DNA from: Diphasiastrum complanatum
Lineage: Eukaryota > Streptophyta > Lycopodiopsida > Lycopodiales > Lycopodiaceae
Direction of reading: 5' to 3'
Assembly: GCA_029204225.1 (NCBI GenBank)
Contig: CM055092.1
Coordinates: 14,558,059 to 14,622,058 of the forward strand
Length of the DNA: 64,000 nucleotides
A program made the position numbers and the translations under genes. Shown piece by piece: positions 27,386-44,300 of this stretch; the first letter of the stretch is position 1; each line of letters starts with the position of its first letter. Under the pieces are notes generated by a model. It was not told the origin of the DNA, made no database searches, and saw nothing but the letters and a program-made list of their open reading frames with translations.

Positions 27386-27508
27386 CCCACATGTATTTTC
27401 ACACACCAAGGACACCAAATACACATGCCCACATGTATTTTCACACACCAAGGACACCAAATACATGTGCCCACATGTATTTTCACACACCAAGGACACC
27501 AAATATGT
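27386..27508. repeat. Tandem repeat, 42-bp unit, three copies
   Basis: CCCACATGTATTTTCACACA begins at 27386, 27428 and 27470, each followed by CCAAGGACACCAAATA. The units are nearly identical and multiple of three, so open frames run through both strands without implying a gene. Confidence 0.92.
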
Positions 27509-27509
27509 T

Positions 27510-32750
<5,241 letters not shown>

Positions 32751-32879
32751 AATATTTAAAAGAAAGTTGATGATAGGCTCTAGACTTTCCGATTTGCTGT
32801 GGCTCACTGGTTCACTCGAGAACTTGGCTTGCTCTACTGGGCTTGCAAAATTCCTCGGCAAATTGGCCGGTTCTACCCC

Positions 32880-33300
32880 CAAATCACATCCCATACCCAC
32901 TCCCCTTGTTTGTCGCATAGCGGTAACTGAAGTTCACAGGATTCGATCCCTCGTACCTCAATGGCCCGATCTAGTCCTAAATTCGCTACCGTGGGATTCA
33001 GTCATAAACGTCCAGATACTGCCACGTTTCAGAAAACAGACAGCCCAAAACTGGCCACGTGTAGTAATGTCACGTGGCGAGATCTGAATGGCTGTGCGCT
33101 AAAAGTACCGTGCCCCTGCCTTCCCTCTGTCCAATGTGGGTGTCGATTTACTGGCACGGTATATTCTACGCCCAGCCACTTGGATCCTCGCCACGTGTCA
33201 CATCCTCCTTTGAGGATTATTTGATCGTTAATTATGGAAACGTGGCGGGATCTGAACGTTTTTGACAAGATCGGACGGTGGAGGGCTCGGCGCCTTAAGA
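32880..33300 (+). promoter_or_regulatory. Promoter-like GC-richer zone of SYD with three G-boxes
   Basis: Composition turns GC-richer just upstream of the SYD 5' UTR. Perfect CACGTG cores lie at 33056-33061, 33071-33076 and 33192-33197, each as an ACGTGT or ACGTGG G-box; G-boxes bind bZIP and bHLH factors in plants. A related phrase, CGTGGCGAGATCTGAATG (33073-33090), recurs as CGTGGCGGGATCTGAACG (about 33242-33259). No TATA box is evident; a CT-rich patch (33313-33325) may mark initiation. The transcription start is inferred, not seen. Confidence 0.55.
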
Positions 33301-33384
33301 TACAAAGGCGAGCTTCTCTCTCTGTATTTCATGTATTCTCTTTCCCGGATTTTCGTTTTTCTTGTTCTTGTTTTTGGGACGTCG

Positions 33385-33559
33385 ATGGATCGTAAGAGCT
33401 TTAGAGCGCCATGGCGATGGCGGGGCTGAGGAGCAAGGGAGAGCGAGATCGAGGAGTATGGCATTTGCTGGATGCGCAGGTGCACAGATCTGCAGGCGCG
33501 CAATCTGTTGTACTTCTTGAGCCTTCCACACTCATTTGCTGCTGCGGCTGGTGGTAGAG
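33385..33559 (+). promoter_or_regulatory. SYD 5' UTR exon end with two overlapping uORFs
   Basis: The leader carries an uORF of 14 residues (33385-33429) and an overlapping one of 48 residues (33411-33557). The second stops two bases before a good donor (GAG|GTGAGT at 33560). Both start codons precede the SYD start, so they may lower translation of the main frame. The exon assignment rests on the donor, GC content and position; the 5' edge is not known. Confidence 0.45.
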
Positions 33560-35337
33560 GTGAGTGCTGAATCCAAATCTTGAATTCAATTGCGCCATAA
33601 TCTTGCCCTGTTTCTTTGAACTTTGCACTTTGGTGAAGCCTGGACTAAGAACCACTAGATTTCGCATCTGCTTTTCCGGGCCAGAAATCTTATCCAATTA
33701 TACTTTCGTCGCAGACGAGAACACGTTCCTAGGTTCTAGTTGCTAGATATGTACTCTTGAGGTTTTGAATGAATAATCGTGGCCTCATTGTGAACTTCGG
33801 AAACAGAAAAGAACAGCTAGTGTGAATATTGCCACCATCTGAAACCTTGAGCTTCTGATTCAAGCCATTAACATGCAAAAGAGGTGGTCTACATGGGGAC
33901 TATTCTGAGGAGCATGCGGGATTACAAAATGTGCTACTTAGTAACAGATGCTTAGCTTAACTAATGTGAATAACAAAGGGACATCTGGAATCTACACTTT
34001 CAAATTAACCTGGTTAGTATTTCAGATAGCTCAATTGATATTGATGCTGGTTGTCGCTGCCATAGAGCTCTACTCGTCGCTATATTTTCTCTGTCCTGAT
34101 TTACCCGACAGAACCTTTGCTTCCAAGTTTGCTGCAGCAAGTTCATTGTGTTGGAGGCGTAGATGTGCTATCTCCATGTTACGGCAAAAGGCCTCATTGG
34201 ACCCATAAGCAAGTAAGACGGTTAGACTTGACTACATGTAGTCCCCGGTACCAGTCTTTTGGGGTGCTTATGGGGGTTCGCAAGGAGGCTTGGAGTGGGA
34301 AAGTACTGGGCCGTCGGCCCAACGGCCGGATTTTCAACACATTCTTTATGAATTAAGCATATAACTGCTAATTGAGGCGTTCTTGAAGGAAGGCAGTTCT
34401 TTGACATTAATGCTTAAATACTATTTTGAGAATGGTGTGTGTTACAGACTACAGTGAATACTCCTGGGATTCACATCTGCAACCTCAGCAAAGGTGTGCT
34501 ATATAAGCTTTACAAACAATTGAAGGTGGAAACAACCATGATTTGTTTTGTGGTGGGGTTTATTTTGCTAGAGCAAGCCTTAATAAGATTTTCTTTGATT
34601 CAGAATTCAGCCCTTTAGTCAGAAATCCAAGATGAGAGCATGCTGCATTGTCTGAATAAGTAGAACTGCAACTTTTGTGGCTGAAAAAGCCTCATATCTT
34701 GGAGGCACTGCAGAGCTTGGGCCCGCTTCTGAGCCACCATTTCTGGTTTCCTCGACCTACTCATGCAAGCTACATGCATTCAAGGACGCATTCAGGTGCA
34801 TAGTGGCCAGGGGAAGCAAGCCAGGGTGAAACAATGCTTTCATGTGTGCTTTTAAGTGCCATTGTGAAGAACAGATGAGAGGCTTTGACCTGTATTGTGG
34901 TTGGCTGGATATTGGAACAAATTAGGTATTTAAATCAGTGAAGCTTCTAGATACTTGGTATGTTATATAGGTTCATACAAAACAAGAGGGGAACTTCTGG
35001 CTCCCAGATTTCTAAACTAAGAAATGCCAAATATCCCTTGCCATCACACTGCTCCATTTCTGAAGAAAGAATTTGATGCAATTTTATTCCAGATTTCTTT
35101 CAGGATGAAGTGCTTGTAAATGTTGTGACATCTATGTTTTCACCATCTGCTTTATCCTCTTAAGATCTGCTGCAGTGATACTCTTGAATCATGTTGGTGT
35201 TTGTCCACTCTGGGGGACCATCGTCACCGTACTAGTTGCATTTTCCTACATATAATCCTTAGTCTGAAGAGTCAACTTGTTGTATATCTTTTTTATAATA
35301 TATACTTGCTAATTACATTTCAAATCCTTGTGTTAAG
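33560..35337 (+). other. Probable intron in the SYD 5' UTR
   Basis: Runs from GTGAGT at 33560 to the AG at 35336-35337, two bases before the SYD start codon. No coding sequence or transposon is recognised inside; additional small UTR exons cannot be excluded. Confidence 0.5.
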
Positions 35338-35338
35338 G

Positions 35339-38300
35339 ATGTCTTTATCTTCAAATGTCGAGCTGGAGGCTGCAAATTTTTTGCAGAAAGTCGGTCAGGA
35401 CCTGAAGGACGATCCTGCAAAACTGGCGTCGAAGCTTTTTGCAGTAAGCGAAGTTTGCACGTATAGTGTGCACTTTATTTTAGTGGCAGTGACAATAATT
35501 CTGATCTTCAATTGTTTGGTTTCTTTCAGATTTGTCAGCAGATGAAGATGAACGGAAAGGAGAAAACTCTCCCATACCAAGTTATTTCCAGGTAAGATCA
35601 CTTAGTTGTTCCTTTTCTACATCTTTCCTTCTGTTGCTTTTGTTAAACCTGCTCTAGTTTCTAGTCTATGCCAGTAACTTTTTGGGCAGGCTTCTTTGGC
35701 TGTGTTTAGAACTTAAATGTGGCCTCGTTCTCAATTTAAGAAAATTTCTTTCTTTCTGACATGTTACAGTTCGGAGCTCACTCATATGCTTGTGTTGTGA
35801 GGTTTTTCTGAGAGTTTCTAAGCATCTTACATTGTTACCCCAAATATCTCACCCCATCTCTTTCTCTTCTCCACATATTGTGACTGAGTAGTGAATTTCA
35901 CTAAGCTATCATGAAAGGTTCTATCCTCTGATTCATCTCAAGGTTTTGGCTTTTCTTATTTCAACCTTATATGCATCCATGTGATTCTTATCCTGTGCAT
36001 GTTTATCAGGACTTATGGCTTCTTTCATCTTATTTTGATCTTCCTTTCATGTACTTTTATCTTGCTGTAATGTTTGGCCTTTGCTGTGAAGGGCAATGGA
36101 AACTGTTATTAGTCAGCAGGGTCTGGAGCACATTGGTTTGGGGCTGCTTAGATTTCCTCCTCCAGTTGTAACTGCACCTGGAGATCCATCTTCTGGAGTA
36201 GCAATGATGCGAGGGAAAGTTCAGGGAGAAATTAATGGGAATGCAAATAGCAAGCCAGGGGAAACAAACCCTTCATCAACTCCTGTAGAGCAGGGTCCAG
36301 TTGTTGCTAATTTCTGTGATAAACCTACTATGGAGGCTTTATCAGGTAGCAAACAGAAAGTTAATCAATCTTTTTCTGGAGGAGAAGAACGTGTTACACT
36401 TCCTTCAACATTGTCTGGATCTGGGTTCACTGACAATAGTGAAACTGCGGAGGATCAAGCTAGGAAAAGGGTTGCCGAGGGCTCTGCATCTGAAATTCCG
36501 AAATATTCTGCTGAAGGGAACCCTTTAAACCTCAAGCTAGCAAAGCCACCTTCTTTGGGAAAAGTACAGTTTTTGGAGCAGGTCTCAGTTAAACCTACTA
36601 AACTGGAACAGTCTGCAGCTATGAGAGTCAAAGCCGAAGTGCGTAAGAGCAGCCAGAGTGAATCTAAAGGAAACTCTGTACTGCCTGCTAAAGCCCCTCG
36701 AAGAAAAACTGCCGATAACAAGGATGCTGGTACACCTTCAACTGCTGTAAAAAATCCAACCATACAGAAGAGAAAATCTCAAAACAAGGAGACGTCGATT
36801 TCTTTGAAAGGCTCCAAAGTTAGGAGGGTGAATTCAAAACAATGCATTGAAGCAGACAACAATAGCTCAAAAGTTAAACAATCAGGAAATGGTCCAGGAA
36901 TGGCAAGTACTTCATTGTCTGCAATGCAGCCTCAGAATAATTATTCACAGCTTGGATTTGATCTTCAAGGAACTAGGAATTTAAAACAAACTCATCTCAC
37001 ACAAGTGTGTGAAAGTAAAGGACAGGCAAAGTCATCTGATGTTAGTAGGGCAGTTGATGGTCATGATAAGCTATATGGAAGCGATCTAAACATGAGCAAA
37101 CATGATAAGCATGAGACAAATACTAAGGCCAGTGACCTTCAAGCTTATGTTTCACTGACAATGGAGGGTTTACGGACTTTTGAGAATTCTTCTATGGGAG
37201 TTGTGGGTAAGGAAATGCCAGAGAGCATTTCCAATTCTGATAAATTCAAAGAAGTTGCAAAGAGTGAGGATGTACTTCCAGGGGATTCTTGCGACTCGGG
37301 TGGACCTAGCATTGGTCCTTTTACTAGAGCTTCCAAGGACATTTTATTGGCTTCTGATTCGAAAAGGCAGCAACTGGAGAATTTTAGAAAAAATGTAAAA
37401 GTTTGGTCTGGGCCAGGAGAGAGAAGGTTTTCCAAGCCCAGTGACTCCATTGGCAACCTTTACAATGTGGGGAAACCAACAATACAAGTTCAAGATGCAA
37501 GTACTATTCAGTCTTTAGGTAGACGTAAGCTTGATAAACCTATAGGGCGACCGAGGTTCAAAACTCCTAGGAAGGGAAAATCATTGACAAATTCTTCAAA
37601 GTCTGCAATGAAGAATACTTACCTAGACCAAAATAAAAGGGCTTTAGAAGAAGGAAGAGGAATTGCATTGTCTGGACAGTTGCAAACTGTGGAATTTCAT
37701 GGTCATGCTGACAGTAGAGTGAAGGTGGGAGAATCTAGAGATCCAGGAAATTCTGAGGAAACAGCAAAAGTTTCAGCTAAAGAACCTGGCCAAGAAATGC
37801 AGGATATATGGCCAGGAAGATTTCCACCTGTTGATTCACACATGTCTTGGCAAATGAATGATGGAAGCAGAGATGCCTTTGGTTCATATTCAACTTTGCA
37901 TGGAGGACAAAACCCAGTCATAGGATTTAGTTCACAGCCTTTTCCTGCAGATATGAACATGTCCACAATTTCGTTGGGGAAAAACAGTAGTCCTGTACAT
38001 GTCGTAAACAAGTCCCTGGATGTTAGGACACAAAACCCTTCACTTGGGACTGGAATAACAATGGAAAATATTAAGAACCTTGTAGTGGAGCCAGCAAGTT
38101 CTTTGTGTACAATTGGTGAAACAGGACAGGCTAATGTGTCAAGACAACCTTTGGGGACACCGTTAAGGTCCATTGGCGAAAATAACCTTTCAGGCAACCC
38201 TTCTACGTCATCAACCGGGAACAACCTGCCAGACACAAGCTTATTGAACATGTCTGGATCAAAGGTATTGTTGTCTTTCATGCAGCTTTCAGTTTCCTGT

Positions 38301-41300
38301 TGTTGGAAACAGCATAATTGTTCTCAGATTGTATTCTGGACATTATGCCAAACATTGATTAAAGTTTCTTGATTTGCAATGTTTGGAAGTCTATGAAACT
38401 GCTTGTTCTACCTTGAATAAGTTTTGCATACTGTCAACTTTGAAGTTCTACCTTATGAAATTGTGCACTATAGCAAGCTGAAACATTGCTGCCTAAACCA
38501 TGAAATCATAGAAATTGCTTGCTAATGTGTTCTAATTGATGGCAGAAACTTAAGATAGACAGTCACTAAGAATGTCATTCGTATTAAAACGCATGATAAT
38601 TGTCATCTACCTTTCATGTTGTCATTTATTGTAGCTGAGACGGATCATCTATTTGAAACATCTATTTGATAAATAAAAAAGAAAGGAAAGGATGGTTCTT
38701 CATGATTTTTTTGTTCTGTTGGAACTTGGTGTAAGCCCAACTAAATATCATGAATGAGAGGTAGTGAGTTTGTCTACCTGTTCTACATGTTCTGCTGATA
38801 TGGTTCACTACATAACATGGCAGGGAATATCGAGATCGTATTATCCTGTGGACGTGCCTGAGAATGTTAGCAAAGGTCAACCAGATGGTTCTTTTGCTAT
38901 TTGTTGCACTGGATCATCAGCAGTCACCTCAAATTCCTTGATGGGGGCAGTTATGATTCCTGTTGGTAAGAGTCTGACAGGAATTCATTCTAGTAAGGGA
39001 GATCAAGGTGTCGACTCTTCGGAAGATGGTAGCAAGGGTATTGCTGGTATTCTGGATGTTGTAAATGAAATAGACGTAAGTCAGAACAGGCTTTTGTCCT
39101 TGGCAGCAGGTTCCTCATCAAGCTCGCCTTTCACAGAATTTCAGTTGAAGCAACTTGCAGCACAATGCATGGTGTGTCGATCATTCAGGTCCGTTTCTTA
39201 AGTACTGTGCATTTGACTGCCTACTAAAATTTTCTATGAGGAACTAAATTGTTGGTTTACAGTTACAAAAGCTGTCTTGATATATGGAACTTTTGTAGTA
39301 CAGTTCTACCACCTTTTATCCCTAACTTATTGGCTGATTGGTCTTTTCCAATATTTTAGGTTTTGCTGTACTCACCAGGCTGAAGCAAGATTTCTGTTAA
39401 CGTTTTCCAACTTCTTGCAGGAGTCGCCTTCCTCCAAAACAGGCACAGTTGGCATTGGCTTTGCGCAATGTCAGATTATCTGGTATCACACAACCGACCT
39501 TCTGTCCTAATTAATAACTTTCATGTTGAGTTATGTTAAACTAGAGGCAGATTGAAACAAGTTTTACACCCCCGTCTTCTGAATAGCAAGGATTGCTGAC
39601 TTATGTATGGTTCATTTATAAATGTGCGTGTGTGTGTGCACACACACACACACACACATGTACTATCATGCTATTGGTAGAGATTATTATGCTTGTAGAA
39701 TGCTTTTCCTATTTAAATAAGATTCCGTTACCTATTCATTTTTCTCTTTTCCAGTATCTGTCAACCCTGAAATTGTAACCATGAGTCAAGAACTCTCTGC
39801 CAGACCTGATTGTTCTTTAGAAAGTACTCAATGGGAATCAGATATACCAACGGAAGCAGAGAGAGAATTATATGCACAAAAGGGGCCCTCAAGGCAAAGT
39901 CCTCAAAATCATTCTACTCAAGCCAATGTTCCATCTCCAGCATCTACAGAGGTGGAACCTGCAAAAAAGTTACGAGGTGCAAAAAGGAAGTATTCACGAA
40001 TTGACCCTAGTATCAGTGCAACTGAGAGAAAGCAAATCATAGCCACAAGGAGGAAAGAGGCCAGGGCAGAGCGTTTGGCTGCTCAGTCTGAGTTCAATCC
40101 AGATTCCCAAAAAGAGTTCCCAACAAGAAAAGGTATAAATGTGGATGCTCGAATCCTAGACTTGGATGACAATGCAACTATTAGCCAGACAGAGCTGAAA
40201 AAGCAAAAGGCCAGTTCTCGATTTGATCTAGAGTATCAGAAAAATGGTGGCAACGTTTCTTTGTCAGAGGGGATTGCTGAAAATTTGCTAGGTTTGTCTT
40301 CAAATACAGAGAAGCCAATATGCAGCCTTGGAACACAAGCTGGAAAATCAGCGCAGGATACAATGGGTATAGACTACATCAGCAGTACACCAACAGAGGA
40401 AAAAGTAGCTATTCTCACTTTTGAAGAAATAAAATTGCTTGGCTTGGCAGGATATGATGCTGGAACCCTCAATGCCTTGATGGAATATCTGAAGCAAAAC
40501 CCACAAGCCATTACATTTTTAAAGAGTGAACTGTTAGCTTTTTCTGGTAGGGATCCCATGGGGCTGGATATACCAGTGCAGGATGTGAACTCGCCAACTC
40601 TGTCTGCACTGAATAGAGTAGCGTCTGTTGGAGCTGTAAAAGCTTCAAGTAACACTGCTCAAGCTGATCAGCCCAATGTTATTGAAAATCTACCAGCAGA
40701 GAGAAACCAGGGAGGGTTTTCTGGAGGTGTAGCAGTACCTCACTCATTGGCTTTGGGCAGTTTTTCTGCAAAACAGGAATGTCAAATTATTCCTTCAGGA
40801 TCCCGAAAGGTGCTTTCAGATTGCCAAGGAATGCACCCCAATGGAAGCGTTGCACTTGCAGGTATGATTGTTACAGAAGAAGGTCGCCAGACGTTGCCAG
40901 AAGGGAAGACAATGCCTTTAGAAGTTCGTAACGGCTTTTCAGAAAGCCAAAACACTTTGGCCGGAAATTCAGTAAGTGTGAATGGAATGACTGAGAGCAG
41001 CCTTTTAAATAGGACTACAAATATAAAAAGAACAGGAGCAGATGCAGATAAGATGGTGGATGATACTCCAGTTAACTCTTCTAAACCCCAGTTTACGACG
41101 ACTGAGAAGTGGATACTTGATGAAAGGAGAAGGAGGTCTTTGGCTGAACAGAAATGGGCACAGAAGCAAAGGAAGACGGAAGAGAAGATTGCTTTGTGTT
41201 TCCATCAGCTAAAGGCAAGTTGAACTTTTGTTATCTCTATCAATTCCTGTCTGTTTTGTTGGAGGAGTTGCTCAAGAGGCCTTGCTGTGAGATGTATTTA

Positions 41301-44300
41301 AGAAACTTCTCATTGTGATTGGGTCTTATGAACCTAGAAAGCGTAGGAAATGTAAAAAATAAGTGACAAAAAAGGGGATCGTCCATTTTTTTGAGCTTGA
41401 CAAGCAACTAAACTTTTGCCATTATCTATTAACTACAACCATGCATTTACAGCTTTCAAGTCCAGTGGCATTTTGCCCTTCATGTCAATTGTCAGGGTAA
41501 ACTAGCAAAGACATTTTACATGTATTTGCTAGTTGAGCATTTTGGACATTTCCTGATTGTGTCAAGCTAATGTAGTACCAAGATATTATAAAGGCGACAT
41601 AAAATGCTATGCAGAAGTTCTTTCAAACTAATTCAGATTTTTCTGTCACCACGGCTATCTATCAAACCAAACAGATGTAACAATCAAAATTGAAAACTTG
41701 GTTAGTTTGGATTCCATCATTAGTTGTTATAAGCACTTGCTTAAACTCTAGAGCATTTGGGGTGACAAAAGATCTGAAGCATACTGGCAGGAAATCGTGA
41801 GCTCATCAGAATACTCTTCTGCAAAAACTACGAGTGTTATTGAGCTGAAAAAGTTACAGCTTCTTCAGCTACAGCGCAGGTTGCGCAGGTGCTACTTTTA
41901 TCGCCTATACTTAGCATACCATAGTTGTGTAGTAGTGGCACACCTCTAATCTTTTCAAGGATCCTTAAAGCTTTATATATCTAATACAAAAAGGATCACT
42001 ACGAGTCTAGTTGTGGGTTTCGAAATTGCACAGAATCATACATACTCTTCCTTTTTAGTCAACAATTGTTAACTTTATCATTAGTTGCTTGTTTTCTTTC
42101 TTGCAGAGATGTTCTCCATGATTTTTTTAAGCCCATCATTCCAGACATGGTCTTCTTTCGGACGATGAAAAAGAATCGCCCTGGAAGGCGGTTAAAGCAG
42201 TTGGAAAGGCTTGAGCAGAAGCAAAAGGAAGAAAGGCAACGACGAACAAGAGAACGGCAAAAGGAGTTTTTGCGGGAAGTTGAAGTGTATAAGTAAGTAC
42301 ATACCTTCATGCATATGCACTATATGTATGCATTGGCTCTCAAGCATGTGCAACATATGCATCCTATTTTTTGATGGAATAAAAGTTAACGTTGCGTCAA
42401 TGAGAATATTTTACTTCTTAGTGCTCCTTTTGTTGAGATTTTTGGACCGCTAAGGCTAAAATGTGGTAGCCAACTAGTACTTGCTTTTGAGTTAGCTAGT
42501 GAGATCGAGTGTCAACAAGCAGCTCCTATTACTAAAAATTTTGGTACATGGTCACTGTAAAGGTACCTGGAACAATTACTTGGCAAATCTTTCTAAGAAC
42601 ATTGTGATGATTATCATTTCTAGATAAAGTTAAGGTAATCACCAAAAAGTCCAAACAACCATAAAATCCCAAAACAAATAAATAGCACAATACACTAATT
42701 TGAACAACCAAAGATGATAAGAACTTTTTGATGGCAAAGACTAGAGACTCTGATAATTTTTCACTATTAGTTGAGCACAACACATCTCATTGAATGTCGC
42801 ATGAACGTCAATAGACAACAAACCAATCATAATATAATAATCTTCAAACTAAGATCATTGTATAATCAGCAATATGTAAGTGTGTAGGTGCTCTAGAAAG
42901 GAATGCTACAAGAACTTCTCACACAACAAATACTGACAAGAGCTTCCCACAACCACCACTCAAGAACCAAAATCATCAACCATAGATTATCTATGAGTTA
43001 CTCTACGCATAGTAATTCAAAAGGTGTTTCTGCTGGAAGGAGCCAAATTAGGGTTAAGGCTAACATCGACATCCTAAAACAACCCAAAAGCTAAGATCCA
43101 AAGCTTACATGGTCTTCATGCTCTAGTGTTCTTGTTTGCTCCATGAACCAATATGCTAGATTTCACAGCTCATAGATAGCAAGCAAACTAGCTACCCTAC
43201 TATAAGCTCCAACAAGGTACAGTGGACTATTGAGGATTATAGAATGGGTGGATGTCCCCTAAAAACAAGGATGGTGCTAGATTACATGGAAAGGTGTTTG
43301 CAAAAACACAGTAGCTTTGAGTACTTCATTAGCTGGAAAATACGTTTAGAATGACACTAATTAAAAGAGCATTGAAATCTTGAAAAAAGCATTTCCCTAA
43401 CCTCATTTTTGAGGACATAAATAAGTCATGTAGAGGGAAGCCTAGTGGGGTTAGGTGACAATGGGAGTTTAACCCGAGATCATTCATGATTGGGCTAAAC
43501 TCTAACTGAAATTAAGAATCCAGTAACCATTACTAGGGAACTAGATTAGACATACATGTAAAGTCAATTGCATTGAACTACTAGTGGCAGATAGCTTAGG
43601 TTGTGGGCTTATAAGCTAGTGCAAGGCATCAATTTGAGAGTGAGAAGTGTGTTGATATTGAGAACTGTGCTTATGTGAAAATTGTCCACACATCCCATTA
43701 ATCAGAGAGTGAACAAATGAACTCACATCAAACGTAATTTGCTTGATGAACTTGATCTATTCATTCCTTGCTTATATTAAGACTTTGGCATCACTATGAG
43801 AATGAATTGCTTTTGGCAGAACTCAAATTCAAGCCTCTTATATGGTCTTTGAGCTTTCTAGTTTTTAGTACTTCATACTACTAGTAATCATAGAGTTCTT
43901 TTTGTAGCTTTCAATTGATCATAGGCCAATGTATTTCTCAAACAAATGAGTACTTCATATATGCTATTATTTTGAGTCTTTTTGATCTTTCTCTTATAAC
44001 AAAAAACTTGAAGCTTGATGTTATATGTCTCTTTTTGATATTTCAATGCATCCAAATTCACATCCAACGTTCCAATTTTGGAATTCTTATGTGGTTTTGT
44101 CTCTAATGTATATAAGTATGTTGTCATATGAAAGCTTGCCTATTAGTATTTGTAAAGTTGGAAAAAACTCAAATATAGTTTGATTATTCTGTGAAGTACC
44201 TTGAGACTCGCCGGTTGACTTTTGTATTAGAGCTATTCATTGGTTCATAGGTGCAAATGTTTTTAAAAGGGCTAGACATAAATTGTAGGCCTAGACTTCT

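Noticed and set aside
27386-27508. CRISPR-like array
   Set aside because: Three contiguous 42-bp units without unique spacers in a eukaryotic sequence; a plain tandem repeat.
32767-33503. Frames of about 80-106 codons upstream of SYD on both strands
   Set aside because: GC-richer promoter-like DNA leaves frames open; no protein-like motif and no consistent start.
36092-38264. Alternative assignment of the remodeller as BRAHMA
   Set aside because: The N-terminal [12 protein letters not shown] and PYQVISRAMETV blocks and the lobe-1 wording are those of SYD; BRM-type QLQ arrangement is not present in the same form.
36455-38281. Minus-strand frames of 100-190 codons opposite SYD exon 3
   Set aside because: Antisense shadows of a long Ser/Gly-rich exon; no independent similarity.
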